DNA from: Ciborinia camelliae
Taxonomy: Eukaryota; Ascomycota; Leotiomycetes; Helotiales; Sclerotiniaceae
Reading direction: 5' to 3'
Assembly (NCBI GenBank): GCA_025890175.1
Contig: JANPYM010000003.1
Location: 3,551,437 to 3,615,436, forward strand
DNA length: 64,000 bases
Under the pieces are notes generated by a model. The model was not told where the DNA came from and searched no databases. It worked only from the letters and a program-made list of their open reading frames with translations. The position numbers were made by a program, and so were the translations under genes. Shown in pieces: positions 1-12,731 of the stretch (the first letter of the stretch is position 1; each line of letters starts with the position of its first letter).

Positions 1-446
1 CTTCTCCAGACATTGTGATTGATGAGGGCTTGCCCGATATAGAGCAGCATTCGGAGTCATCAGATAGTGGGTTGGGGCAAGAATCAAACGAATGGGTTAT
101 CAGCGGTGTCCTTGACTGGGATGATGCACTCTCTGTCCCACGTGTTATTGCTAGGGAACCTCCAAGCTGGCTTTGGGTAGACGATAATGAGCGAGGCTTG
201 GGCTGGGATGGTGATCGCAGCGAGCCACTTCAGAGAAATCTCACCACGGAAGAGAATCTTATCAAGACTCATTTCGATCGGATCATGCAGGGTGCAGACC
301 CGGAGTGGTACGATGATACATATGTTCGTGGACCTTGGGTTCGACGAATGTTCAAGTTTGCCTTGTATAGTTTTGAGGATGAGTATCCAGTACAGAAGTT
401 TGATAAGTTCAAGGAGGATTGGGCTGCATATCTCCAGGAGTGTTAG
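1..446 (+). CDS. Phosphotransferase-like (APH/kinase-fold) protein, 3' end only
   Basis: The reading frame is open from the first bases of the window to a TAG at 444-446, so this is the C-terminal part of a gene that starts upstream. The segment GVLDWDDALSVPR followed by PPSWLW is characteristic of fungal phosphotransferase-family (APH-like) proteins. In these the IxDWxxA motif matches the metal-binding DFG position of the kinase fold, and the upstream HxDxxxxN catalytic loop would lie outside this window. The remaining residues form an acidic, Trp/Phe-rich helical tail ending in QEC. Substrate is unknown, and fungal members of this family are mostly uncharacterised. No introns are visible in the part present. 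The in-frame GTG at 15 is not a true start. Confidence 0.7.
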   Translation, partial: SPDIVIDEGLPDIEQHSESSDSGLGQESNEWVISGVLDWDDALSVPRVIAREPPSWLWVDDNERGLGWDGDRSEPLQRNLTTEENLIKTHFDRIMQGADPEWYDDTYVRGPWVRRMFKFALYSFEDEYPVQKFDKFKEDWAAYLQEC

Positions 447-2670
447 TGGTCTAATTCTGATATTGACGACATGGATGTGATTGGGGTTCTTAGGGCATGA
501 ACAGAAGAGTTGGTGTTCGCAATTAGGATTAGAGATTTGATGAAAAGGTCGATTGGCGAGGAAATAAACACTTATAGATAGTTTATGCACCCTCACTAGT
601 TGAAAATTATAATAATGAATAAAAAAATCAATAAATATCTCCATATAAATCTTTTGGTATTTACAAATAGTCCACTATCAGAAGAGTGAATTATAATTAC
701 AAATACAATAAATATGATTAATACTAGCCCTCTTAGAAATAGCCTTAATAATTTTAACTTGATCTCTCTTATGCTTCTACTGCGTACAACAACTTGTGAC
801 ATTGGCTCTCCAAGGATCGGCCGCCTGGTTCTCCGTCGGGGAAAGTAAGTGTCCGTGTCTCCTTATGTTACGAGGTTACCTTATATCTGGCCTACTATAT
901 CAGCTTCCTTAGGTACCTATCTGCTGTACCTAGCTTTTACATAACAAATGCCTTGGGAATTTAGGGGATTATAGGAAGGCTATCTTTTGTAAGGGGTTAG
1001 GCTCCTCAGGCAAGTCTATATACAGGTTGATGCCCTATCGCTAAGGCTTATTATCATAAGGCTAACAGTACCTACCTAGGTATCTACTTTTAGAATACCT
1101 AGTAGCCTCACTTTAGCCGAATTGGGCTCGTAGCATAAAATACTCCTTGCCCTTACGATCCTCTTCCAAAAATGATATTAGATTTTAGCATAATACGATT
1201 ATGAAGTCATCACTTCCTTTTCATCCCGTTAGCATATATTATATTCGGATTATAATGAAGAAGTATAATAAAAATACCGTTTAATTGTCTATGTAGCAGT
1301 ACGCGCCTTCGCCCGCGATTTATATTAAATAAAAAATTGAGTGTCTGTTGAAGATATGGTACGGTTACTATGTACAGTTACCAGGTAATGGGGTAGTGGG
1401 GCTAAGCCTAATGTAGACCACCATAGTGCTCTTGCGCAGAGTGCCTTCTCGTAGAGCTCTTCCCCTCTACCTTAATCTAATTAATCCAACCTATTGCTTC
1501 CCACCATCTCCTGAAGGGAGTCATTCTTTTGACAGCATCTATATAGTTATATAGCCGTATATAGAGGACTGTATGAACGAACTGACGTACGCACTAGTGC
1601 CTCATCGCTCTATATAAGATATCAACCTCAATATAGTTTATCGGAATGAAGTATTATGACATGTATAAGTAAGTACTTATACTTTCATATACATCAGTTT
1701 GATACCGACATCGGGGTCGCCGACCAGGCTTGATCACCACTACATCTTGAGCCTTACTCAAGAACATCTTACAAAACCACTTCTTGAGTTTGGCTCAAGA
1801 ACATCTAATACCACCATCTTCAATTCCATCAAACTTCTTGCAGAATCTGTTTCCTTGGCAATAAGTGAGTTGCTTTGCCGTATATGTGAATGCCGCCTCG
1901 GTGGCAGAACCCAGATCAAAACCAATCACCAAAGCGTTTTCGAGCTACAGCTCTATTGCTGCGTGATTTATCAATTCAGTTATTCTAATACGGTATGAAT
2001 CGCTAATTTCATTGTTCTTCACAAATCCATTCACCCACCCTCATACTGCCATGCGTTTCCTTCATCACACCATCCGTTTTCACTTTTTGGTGTGACAGAT
2101 GAAGTGCATCACAGAGGCTTCCATCGCGGTCATCTAATCCACCCCTCGCCTATCACCCATTCATAGGTAGTATTAATCTGCCGTATAGGTGCGATTTAAG
2201 ATCTACCTTTCGCTTAATTCTCCTCGCTGATAGCACGTACGGCATCAAAAAAGGTTATCATCTGAACTTTTCCCTCTGGCTGAATCAATCACCTCGTTCA
2301 CTACGGTCTTAATCCAGCATCTCAAGTTTGTTGCTGCTGCCATTGATTCGAAGATAGATGCAGCCACAGCGGGGTTGGCTGGATGACCTTGACATATTGT
2401 GGGCTATTTAAGTTTTGGTTGGAACTGTCTCCTCTTCCCATTTCCCTAAAACACAAAATTTATCAACATCAAATCTTTCCACACCTTTTGGACAAATCAA
2501 ACCTTCCATCAACTCAGAGATTCCACATACCAAATCTCTCGATTCTCCATCGTCTCTCCATCACCTGGAGTATCTCGATAATCCTCTGTGTTCATCATAG
2601 ACAGCTCTGTCTCCGACATCTTGACCAAAACAACCATTTCACACCACCAAACACTTATCAAACATTCAAG
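447..2670. other. AT-rich intergenic region
   Basis: No gene is supported. From about 600 to 1690 the DNA is AT-rich with TACCTA/TAGGTA words and decayed repeat-like sequence. A 99-codon frame at 1699-1998 has no recognisable motif and is not called. The last 300 bases, with pyrimidine-rich stretches, are probably promoter and 5' leader of the small gene starting at 2671. Confidence 0.5.
1360..1535. repeat. Diverged copy of a dispersed element also seen near 59.6 kb
   Basis: The stretch begins with ACGGTTACTA and ends with a block reading CTACCTTAATC, then CAACCTATTGCTTCC, then AGTCATTCTTTTGAC. The same ordered words, with small changes, occur at 59576-59738 (CGGTTACTA, CTACCTTAATC, CAATCCTATGCTTCC, AGTCATACTTTTGAC). 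The middle parts differ strongly. Both copies lie in gene-free DNA. A non-autonomous transposon or SINE-like element is possible. Only the ends were compared, by eye. Confidence 0.4.
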
Positions 2671-3057
2671 ATGTCCAGCAAGAGAAACCAACACCACTGT
2701 CCCGATTGCAGCATCGAAAAAAATGGCAAGGCGCACTCCGCCATGGGCACAACTCCTGGCAAGAACCGCAAGAAATTTTGCCGCGCCCATCAAACCTTTT
2801 GCACCACTCCGGGTTGCAATCAAGACTTTGTTTTCTTGAAGAAGGGCCAGGGATGCCAGACGTGTGGACCTAACTCGTACCCTGCACAGAGAAAGGCCGA
2901 TGAAGCGGCAAAGGCAGAGAAGGAGAGAAAGGCGAAGGAGCAACAGGATAAGGAGAGGAGGGAGAAGGAAAAAATGCAGGAATTGAAGGATAAGGAGGCA
3001 AAGGGAAAGCAGAAGTGGGTCAAGGATGCCTCGGGTGCAAAGAAAAAAGTCGTCTAA
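2671..3057 (+). CDS. Small cysteine-rich protein with Lys/Glu-rich tail
   Basis: Predicted 128 aa, intronless. I chose the ATG at 2671, in context TCAAGATGTC, because the cysteine motif begins about ten residues later. The frame is open upstream to 2383, but that part looks like leader. The N-terminal 65 residues hold a likely zinc-binding layout: CPDC, FCRAHQTFC, PGC and CQTC, with conserved-looking KKFCRAH and FLKKGQGC stretches. From about residue 70 the protein is almost entirely Lys, Glu, Ala and Arg (KADEAAKAEKERKAKE...), predicting a long charged helix or coiled coil, and it ends KKKVV. It looks like a small conserved fungal protein of unknown role; nucleic-acid or protein binding would be a guess. 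Confidence 0.7.
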   Translation: MSSKRNQHHCPDCSIEKNGKAHSAMGTTPGKNRKKFCRAHQTFCTTPGCNQDFVFLKKGQGCQTCGPNSYPAQRKADEAAKAEKERKAKEQQDKERREKEKMQELKDKEAKGKQKWVKDASGAKKKVV

Positions 3058-5785
3058 GGGTGGGTCGTGGGAAAGGGGTGAGGAGCGGGGCGGGGATATT
3101 GTTTTGACTGTGTTGCCTCTTCAGATGGTAATCTGGACATTGTTGATTCGGATTTTGGATAATCAGTCGAGGGAAATTGTTGATTCGAATTTCATTCGCA
3201 TTTGGGACCTTCATTTCAGGAAACCGCTTCTTCACATTTGGGACAATGAGCACTAAGCTCTTTTTCTATGGGGTACTGGGATCGGCGTCGGGATCAGTGG
3301 GCGTGACAGAGAACAAGACGAACGACCAAAGATACTATACTACATAGTATTCTCGGGAAAGTCTTTCTCTATGGATAGCCAAAGCTCATAACTTATGGGC
3401 CCTGATGTGATATGAGGATATCTCTTTCTCTCTTTCTGAAGATATCAACTCAATTTCCAAAAAAGGGAAAATTGGGACAGTTAATCAAATAGCTGTTCTT
3501 ATTTAACTGTAAATCTTGCTGCTAATTACTTTTGATATTGTGATGTGGTGTGAGATGTTATTATGTGAGATATTACGTGACTACTAACCTAACTAACCAC
3601 TGAGTATAGATAGATTGGTTATTCAGGATATATCTAGGTATTGTTTGATATATTATTGATCTGTATGCCCTATATCCGCTAATTAGTTTGATTAGTCATC
3701 CTGAGTTTCCTGTATAGGAACTCCTGACTCCGTAGAACTTAGCTCTTTGGTCAATACAAAATAATGATGTCTATACCGCACCTTTAATATGTATCAATAA
3801 CTTAAGTAACTTGTAAGATATACATAATCGAAACATATCGAAGCGTAACTTGAGCACGAGCCAATTTCGAGATTCCTTAATCTAATCACCTTGATAATCA
3901 ATTAGCACCTTGTAATGCACTCTCTACATATATATTTATATAACCCCGTTGTAAGATTTATCTATGATACAGATATAATAATAAAAGTTGAATGAGATTG
4001 GTTAGAAAAGACTTTTGAGCGGGTAATATTAATTTCCTGTCTATTTCTTTATATTAACTCATCATCCCTTCGCTTCGATTCGCTTAGTTTTCCTACAAAG
4101 GCCCAGGGGAAAGACTAAATTATATATATACAATACAACCTCATCATTCAACATCCTTCTCTAGGCTCTTCCAAATAACCTCAGCTACTTATAATTAAAA
4201 TAACCAAAATAAACAACCATTCGCATTACAACAAATTATAACAAACCAAACATTTATCTACTCTCAAATATAACATTGTGACAAGGGTATAATGGCTTGG
4301 AAGGATATTCAATTCAACTAATAATCTTTTAGGGTTCCTAAGGACTCTGGATTTCCAATCTGTCCTTTTGAGAAGGAAAATGTCCAAGTTTATATACAAA
4401 TTCATATGGCCTGAGGGACGGAATGCTTCCGCCCATGACATGCCGGTTAAAGTGATGTCTTACGTGGCAATCCCACTCTTCGTATCCATCGTATTCCTGT
4501 GCCGCACCTTCGTGCCGTATTTCCCGTGGTCATGTGATGCACCCACGTGACAAACATCAAGTCACGGTAAAAAATGAAATGATATTGTGTCACGGTATTT
4601 TGATCTATATTATATTTAAATATAAAATAATAAAACACCGCTACTCTCATCTTCTACCTTTGACCCCCAAAACAATTGATATACTTCAATTATTGATCTA
4701 GCTATAAAATAAAATCGCTAAAACTAGATACCTATTGCGATGTTATACCAGAGAGGGCATTTGCGAGGATACTAGAGTGAGTCCATCTAGCTCGTATACA
4801 TACAAATCATTCATCTCACCGGGAATTTCTTCATATACGTGAGTGAACTGGAAATTAGACACTGAGCAAAGAGAATCAGTAAAGTAATTTATAGGTATAT
4901 TTGCTAATCCCCTGGTAGATATCGCAGATATTGCGAAAAGTTGGTTCATGTACTGGTTTGAATTGGTTTGGTTTATACATCGATTAATAAGAAAGAATAC
5001 TACTCGTACTTAGTTATTTATTAATTAAATTATATTATATGCTCTGATAATATACATCTTTAACTACCTAGCTAAATAACACTCTAAAAATGACAACCGA
5101 GGAACAAACACCCAACTATCAGAAAGAAAAGCCTACTAGTATAGCATTTCCATTTCTATATTTTTTAATAAACATATAGAATCATCCAATACCCAATATC
5201 AAACGCAGAAGAAGGTTTAGATTGAACCTTGGGTATGATTATCATCTATCTGAGTATCTTCAAATAGATAGGAGAGATTGTAACTTTATAATTGCTAAAT
5301 TCTTTTTACTCACTGGCCCCCTCCGACTTCGAGTTTCGTTACATATACATAGACATGAGACAGAATCTAGTGAAAAGATTGAAGTCACATCAAATCAAAT
5401 CACGGATAAAAACAGACATCAAAAATAAGATACTGAATCGTTAGCATTTATTAACTATCCCGCAGTATGTTTCATCTCCTTTAACATCTCGGAATCCTTC
5501 AATCCTCTCCAGAGGACGTACAAGCTCAAGGGATCTGGTCATGGTAATATGCCTTTAGTAGGCAAAGTAATCTTATCAACGCCTCGATTTTCTCCTTCCT
5601 TTCCTAATATACACCTTTTAAGAACAATGACAAATCCACCCCCCTCCCCTGCCCATTTGCAAATTTGCCGAATGGTTATTGCCGTGACGCCGTTTCGCTA
5701 AATGCAGATCAACTGATGTTAAAGAAAAAAAATAAGATGAAAGAAGTGAGGAAAAACGAAGAAGTTCTGTAATTCATTGCCATTA
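3058..5785. other. AT-rich intergenic region
   Basis: No supported gene. The interval is strongly AT-rich (about 3300-5450), with several frames of 60-80 codons that show no motif. Around 4535-4600 the word GTCACGGTA occurs twice near CACGTGACAAAC. Similar TCACGG words occur in the palindrome at 22.9 kb. It may be a transposon remnant, but nothing can be named. Confidence 0.5.
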
Positions 5786-8700
5786 TTAAGAGAATGAAGG
5801 TCTGGGTTTCGGTTTGAAGTTGAGTTTGATAATCTGCTTTTTAGGTGGATCAGCAGGGGTAGTGAGTGGAGGGTTGTGTTGTGCCGAGTCAGGTAAAGGT
5901 TTTCGGCCTTCGGGAAGGGGTTTTCGGATAGGTGCTGAGCCAGGAAGTGCAGTTGCCGACTTCTTGACAACTGATGATGGATGAGCCGACGAACTAGATG
6001 AGGCAGAAAGAGCAGGACTGGCCCTGATTGATTGTGACGATGCGGATGAAGGTTTTGGAGATGGTCTGGGAGATGGTCTCGGGTTCGGCGTGAATTGAGA
6101 CGAGGAAGGACCTTTTAGCTTGGGGTTAGGAGGGTACAGGATACGCCTCAACTTGGCTGGAGGAACCTTAAGTGTGATAATCTTTCTTTGTTTCTTATCC
6201 TTGTGTAGCGAATTGGAACTCTCTGCGATATCTGCTGGAAGAGGTCGTTTGGGTGGTTTCATGCCCCCCGAAGAACTAGAGAGCTTTAGTGAGCTAGAAG
6301 GTTTCATTGTTCCTGCAGAGTGGTGTGGTGAGCTAGGATGTTTCATTGTCCCCGAGGAGCTGGAAGGCTTAGGAGCTCCAGAAGTTGGCGTGCTGATCTT
6401 GAGTCCAGTAGATGGGGTGCCGATCTTGAGTCCAGAAGATGGGGTACCAATCTTTAGCCCAGAAGATGGGGAGCCAATCTTTAGCCCAGATGATGGGGAG
6501 CCAATCTTGAGTCCAGTAGATGGGGTGTTAATCTTAAGTCCACCAGATGGGGTGTTAATCTTAAGTCCACCAGATGGGTTGCCAATCTTTAGTCCGCCAG
6601 GTGAGTTGACAAACTTGAGAGCAGATGAGGTTCCAATCTTGAGCTTAACCGGCATTGATGGTTTCTCTTCTGTTGGTGCTTGAGATGGTTGGGCGACAAT
6701 GGGTGATTCTATCGGTGGATGAGGCGTTGCATTGATCTTGCTTGGAGCCTTTCTTTCGACAATACTTGTCCTAACCTTCTTGGTGTGTTTGAAAACCATT
6801 CGACCCTGGGTATAATTAGTATAAAAAGCATCAGCAATAGCATCACGTAACAGCATACCTTGCCACGATGCTCGACCTTCCAATAGCGAGGATACTTTAG
6901 CTTCAAAATCAAAGACTCTTTGGGATAACATAACATGGTGCAGAGGTCAAGGAAATCCATTTGTTCTGCCACGGTGATCACAGGAGAGAGGACAGCTTTC
7001 CACAAGGCATTTTTCAAATCAGTATTTCCTCCAACTTCCAACTTGAGTGAAGCAAGAGCGCCTAAAAGGCTGCTTCGCTCTGCCTGTTCCTGTCGTGCAG
7101 CCGTAGAAGCTTCCTCGATGATTAAGCCATCCTTCGCCACAGGAGCGGCGACTCGTTTGGTTTTGTATTCGCCGAGGCCGAGGACTCCCAATCCATAATA
7201 GAACACTTTTGTAAGTTCGCTTCGGACCCAGGGAGATGGATCCGTACTCATGGCAGTCACGAGAAGACATGCCACAGCAGTGTTTTTCACGATCCCGAGA
7301 TCAGCAAGTGCCTTAAACGCCTCAATTCGTACACGAGGAGCAGTGCCATCGTGAAGATATTGGGCAAAGTCAAGTGCATCTAATTGTATGACACCCGCAT
7401 TCATCAGCTTCAGCTTACACTTTATGACTGTGATCGTATAGATATTCTGGTAAGAATCTATCCACTCATCCATCCTACTATAGCGCTCAAGCTCCTCTAA
7501 AGCGATATCTCTAAATCTTTGAGGTTCATCAATTTCTTCGGCATCGTCAAGTTGAAGCGCATCGTTGTTGACACCCTTCGCACCAGGAATCAAAGAATCT
7601 GTCAATGAAGTTAGAAGGTTTGCAACCTTGAAATTATCCGAGTAGTCATTGTTTCCGTTGTCATTGAAGCGGAGCTGGTCAAGTATGAATTGCCGGGCTC
7701 TTCTAGGGCAGAGAGAATCGTATAAGCTTCTGATTTTTGACATAGCTTGAGGAATAGCACAATCAATCCAGTAAGCTTGCTTGTCAGAGAAATCATTCGA
7801 CCTAGGCATCTTTGTGCCAGGGTAGCAAAAGAACTCCTGGAACGCCTTTTCTAGATGGCTAAGTCCTATCCACTTTACGTCTTTTTCTACGGCATGCTTA
7901 GCAAGAGACTTCGCGGCCATTGTCCGGATTCCATGAAAATAGCGCCGGTCCATCAAGGTTCTAATCAAGAATGTAGCAACAAGTGGATGTGGAGGAGCCT
8001 CGTTCAGGTATACCATGGATTCATATTGGGCCGAAATGTCGCGATCTTGCTGAAGTTGAGAAACATACATGTAAGCTTCCATACCGGTAAACTTCTTGTC
8101 GCAAATCCATTCAAAGTCGGCGTCAACGCGAATCCACTCATATGACTCGGCTTCCATCTTTGCTTCTGTGGCTGGGTCCCAATCTCGCAAACCCCACTCT
8201 TGGATATCTTGCGGCGACTGTAGTACATCCCCCAGGCAGTAAATGAGAGCATCATCATGGTTTTCGGCATTAATTTCCATGGCCGTACCTGCATTTGCAC
8301 GTTCCTTCATGCGCCTATTGCGCTTAAGACGCTTGTATTTGGTGTTATACGGAATCTCGATCCTTGACATCTTATCTCTGATCGTAACGATATGTTCATA
8401 GGGTGTACCATCAGCCTCATGGATTCGAATGGTCAAAGGTCCAGTAAATGTGTTCTGTGCCTTTGGTGCAGTTATTCCAGTGCCCACTTCCTTGAAAGCT
8501 CTGTAGAAGCTATCCTTATGCAATTTGGGTTCAGCCTCAGAGTTTGCCTGAGTTTGTGTAATTGTCATTTCAACACATAACCTCTTTTTGTTGAACCTTT
8601 GTGCAATAGTAAAGTGCGGGCATCCGGCACTAAGCACCCACTGGTTGAAAAAGGAATCTGTATCTCTGTACTTGGTAATCTTTTCACAGCTTTTGCGAAA

Positions 8701-10455
8701 TCCTTCTGTCGATAATGTGGAATCGGCACCTCCAATAGCATTTGCATTGACAATCAGCTTAGAAATGACTCTTGAGATACCAGTACCTCCTTGTGCTTTT
8801 GCAATGCGTTTGTCCAAAATGAATAGAACAAGAGGTGCCTTTAACTCCATAAATTCTCGAGTATCCTCGCATATATCCACAATCTCACCAAGGGCAAACA
8901 AGGATGGTCTGTCAACATCCAATTGAACAAGTCTGTCTGAATTCTGCTTTTGTCGAAACATGAATTCATTATTTCCACAAAGATTCTTCATGAACGTGTT
9001 TGTCATGAAATGGGAAATGCCAGCAATGAGCCATCTATCAGACTTGTTATCTGGCACAATGCTAACACCAACATATTGGCTAGCTATGGCATGAACCAGT
9101 TTTCTGATGTTATCCATCTCCGGATCAATGATGTCTTCCTGGAATAGAAGTCGACTACTGCAAATGGAAAGTGATGCAGTGTGTTCTGTGTCGTTCACCT
9201 GATCATCAACAAAGACAAATTTTGACTCTGAAAATGGAAAACTGCCCAAACTGAGTACAAAGTGATCAATGGCATGAGCCAATGGTGCACAAGTATTCCT
9301 CAATTCTTCTGTTCTCCCAGGTAGACAGTATCCATATATTGCAGTTGACTGTCCTTGCCCAAGCCTTTCTTCATCTTCGCCCTCTCTGTACTCCGACAAG
9401 TCGACCTGTTCAAATGGACCAATGGAGAAACCTACATGTGTTGCAGCTATATCAGAAGTGCATTGAAAGGATACAATCTTTTTAGAACTGTCATCCAAGT
9501 CAATCACTTCATCAACTTGTTCCCCAGAGCAAATCACTGCCATCTCAAGTAACTTCTCCTCATCACTGAGGAAGACCTCATCAATGTCCATCTTCTCAGA
9601 AATCCAATTGGATTGGCCTGACTTGTGACTGTGGCTGTGGATGTTGAATCGTTGCTTGAGTGCATCCCCAAGAGTTCTAGAACACTTTATTGAAATATCC
9701 CATTGGCATCTCATCGCTGGATCATCAACACAGGGGAAGATGCAGCATGCCACGCCTCGCTCCATAGAATGTTTAGTATAGACATGAGGAAACCTCACAT
9801 CTCCTTCCTCAACCCCTACAAAGTGTAGACCATCTCGAATGCGAGTGGTGACGAAGGGGATAGTAACGGTCAAGGGTTGAAATCTAGATGCCTGCTCTGC
9901 AGCTGACTTTGCGATAAAAACAGGGACAGAAGAGAGACCCCCTTCGAGGGCAACAGAAGAGTTGCGAGCTGAAGCTGCACCAGCAACACGTTGTATGACA
10001 GGGGTTGATGCCTTATCCGAGAATGGATCGACTTCCTCGATCTTGACACTATCCGGCAGCTCAATCTCCATTGTACCTGCTAACTTGTTGTTTGAACTCA
10101 TGAACTTCACTCTGTTCTCCTGCATTTTATGCGATTCTGCATCCCATGAGTAATACTCGGGTACATCCAGTTTCTTGTGGGGGTCTTCATACGAAAATGA
10201 AGCAACATGACCGTTAACCAGAACCTCATTTTGTGGTATAGAACATTGACGGGCGTGAATGTGTATGGTTTGAAGTTCCTTCGTCTGTGGCAGAATTTGG
10301 AGTTCTGTTTTGCCTCGTAAGGTTTTTGTTGAGAAATCAATTTCAAGCTCAACCTTTTGATGTATTACTATGAAGCCATAACCAGCAGATTCGTCGTTCG
10401 CGAAAGGTGCAAGTCCACCTTGACGGTCGTCGGAATTTAGTAATAACGCAGGCAT
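5786..10455 (-). CDS. TAF2: TFIID subunit TAF2, with repeat-rich C-terminal tail
   Basis: Subunit of the general transcription factor TFIID, which binds core-promoter DNA around the initiator. Two exons: 10455-6859 and 6805-5786, with a 53-bp GT-AG intron between. Spliced length is 1538 aa. The first 1000 residues follow the M1-aminopeptidase-like layout of TAF2: N-terminal saddle (VELEIDFSTKTLRGKTEL), a segment ending DDPAMRCQWDISI, then a degenerate active site near residue 450, where LVHAIASQY stands in place of HExxH. Catalysis is therefore not expected, as in other TAF2 proteins. A HEAT-like region follows (LIRTLMDRRYFHGIRTMAAK, DGTAPRVRIEAFKALADLG). The exon-2 tail is Ser/Pro/Lys-rich, contains a tandem GLKIxxPSx repeat, and ends basic. 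The start ATG opens MPALLL. The downstream metabolic genes appear unrelated. Confidence 0.93.
6370..6620 (-). repeat. 27-bp coding minisatellite in TAF2 tail
   Basis: About nine tandem copies of a 27-bp unit encode GLKI[GNS][ST]P[ST][SGT], roughly residues 1261-1344 of TAF2. Copies differ by a few bases, so the array is old enough to have diverged but keeps frame. The reverse strand is open across the array for 187 codons as a by-product. Confidence 0.85.
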
Positions 10456-11382
10456 TTTAAGTGTCGCGGCGTATCGTACAGGAAGGTGGATCGTTCTAAA
10501 TTGAAATGGACATTCAGAATACTCTGCTTCTGTGCGATTTATGCGACCCGGAATTTGCGCTGGCTGGGCTCCCGAAGGTGAGAGCCAGCAACAAATTTAA
10601 AAGAATCTATCGAACCAAGCTGCCTCTCATATATTGTCCCCGAATGTACTTGAAATGGCTTGATTGCTGAAACTCGTGTTCGATAATGAGGAAATCTCGA
10701 TGATGCAACACAGAATCAAAAGGTGTGGTCTTTCGTGGGTACTTTGATGACAATATCGAGCTATCGCAAGTTGTAGAAGGTTGAATATTTATCGATGGAT
10801 AAAGAAAGTAGTTGGGGTTTTCCGTCGAAATAGAGAACGTGGTTTGCGAAGATGGACGTGATAGTGAAAACGTAGAAAATATCGCAGGTCGTAAAAGAAG
10901 CGTTAGGTTTGGAAAGAGAGTGATTGATCGTTCGTTAACTATGGCCGGTACGTAGCTATCGTGCGTGTCCCACCAATGACGAAAGTATGAAACTACCTAT
11001 AGCGCATGAGAAAATTTGAAGAAAATGAGTTTCGAGTGGATGCGCAACAGTTTTCTCGAGGCAAAGTACAGTAATATCGAAATTTGCGAGTACTTGGAAA
11101 TGGCGATCACAGTCGTTGCGCCTCGCCTTGATATTTTAAGAGGTCTTCTTCTCGAGGCAGATGGTACACGAGGCTGAGGGTAGGCGAGCTTTAGCGCGCT
11201 AAGCGACATGCAGCTGTAGCGTGAGAACACCGCGGCTCCGCTTAGTCATGGAACATCCGAGGCTACATTACCTAACCTAATAGGTACCAGACTCAACAAC
11301 TCCCATCTAAACACTGGTCGAGCAAATTGAAACATTTGATTGGTTAAAAGGGTTTGCTAGTTCTTTCTATATCTATAACAAA
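10456..11382. other. Intergenic, upstream of TAF2
   Basis: No gene supported. It holds the TAF2 promoter and 5' leader and the gap to the P450 relic. A 77-codon minus-strand frame at 10997-11230 has no recognisable motif. Confidence 0.5.
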
Positions 11383-12731
11383 TCAATTGAAGTCTTCACA
11401 TACAGTCTGAATCATTCCGCAACATTGAAATCGTTCAATCCACATCCTTCCTTCATCTGAACCTATCAATAGGTACTCATCAATTTTCTGCTTCCTAACT
11501 GTGTGAGCCACTGGAGTGGCTAGCGTGCCACGAAGAGCGCTGGCGGTAGTATCCGATCCAGTGAAACTGGGAAATATCATATCAGCATATGCTGCCAAAA
11601 ATAATATATGTTCCCTCACAGAGAAATGGTGATTTCGGATTCGGCTTGTTCTCGGGGGACACCATGTTTTAGAAACGAGCCTAGGATATCGTTCTTCTAT
11701 GCAGCGTTAGGTGATTTGCAGATCTGCAATGTCATTTAGTTCTGAGATTCACGATCTTTTTGATTTCAAAACATACACCAACTATTTTTCCTAGACCATC
11801 TTCGTCCGTGGGTTGTGGGATGAGAAATCGCTTGATGCACGGGATATATGATCCCACGAAAGTATTGTATTTAACTCGATGATAACAGAGAAATTCTCAA
11901 CAATCGGCAATCGAGACTCGAGAGTGTATATGAATCCATACACATCAGTGTGCGACTTCATAAATCCGAATGGTTCTCCGAAACACAGATGAGAGATAAT
12001 ATCCATCGTGAGATATTGAGCGCTGCGAGCCATATCGAATTCTATGGCATTAGTCATCAGAAAGTGCATGGTTGCCAATATATGAGATCCAATCTTCGAT
12101 GCGTTCGTTTATACTGGGCTCTAGGCTCGCGATATCATTTCCTGCGTAGTTCACGCCGAGTATTAGAATGTACTTCAATGTATGATATGGTGAAAGAGCA
12201 ATAATCCTTACCCCTGCTGCCATCTGATGTCGCAGGACACGATGTTTACGTTCATCTCTCTCTGTTACTAAATTTGCTCGATGCGGAACGATCCTGGGAG
12301 CATCATACCAAGGTCCACGGATATATCTTGTGCTATTGGCGAGGATTTTCCTTATTGTGCTAGGATCACTAAGTAGAAGATGGTTTGGCCCGATGCGTGC
12401 CAGTGGTCCTATTGAATATAAGACCTAAGGCAGAGAGACGACAAAAGAGAGAAACACTCTCATCATATTGTCGATTCACCCGAACATATGTGTTGGCCGA
12501 GTCCTCAGATGAAAGAGCTCTGAGAAGCTACAGCCTGGTGAACGGGGCCCATCTTGGCCCTGGGATTGTGCTAAGGTGTAAATAACGGGTAGCGATTAAT
12601 TTCACAATAACATAAAGAGCACCCCAAAGGGCAAGGATCGACAGAGAGCCCTCAACGAAGTTCTCCCGGTAAAGCAAAAACTCGAGATATCTCGAGCTGA
12701 AAATTTGGTTGCTCAATATGGCTAATTTCAA
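11383..12731 (-). pseudogene. Cytochrome P450 relic (pisatin-demethylase-like), heme domain missing
   Basis: Pieces of one P450 lie in order on the minus strand. The first is an N-terminal membrane segment followed by IPGPRWAPFTRL (near 12528-12690). Next comes GPLARIGPNHLLLSDPSTI with KGPWYDA-like IRGPWYDAPR and ERDERKHRVLRHQMAAG (12200-12420). Then AGNDIASLEPSINERIEDW, then LTMDIISHLCFGEPFGF (11791-12140), and finally the I-helix core GSDTTASALRG (near 11550). After this the frame runs into unrelated residues and stops. The ExxR helix and the FxxGxxxCxG heme loop are absent. No ATG is visible at the N-terminus, and several frame changes are not explained by clean introns. Known members oxidise phytoalexins or secondary metabolites; this copy cannot bind heme. 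Confidence 0.82.

Noticed and set aside
1699..1998. 99-codon plus frame
   Set aside because: No motif, AT-rich setting, poor codon texture and no splice partners.
6120..6683. 187-codon plus frame with repeated ILSPxDGxP
   Set aside because: It is the reverse strand of the TAF2 tail minisatellite.
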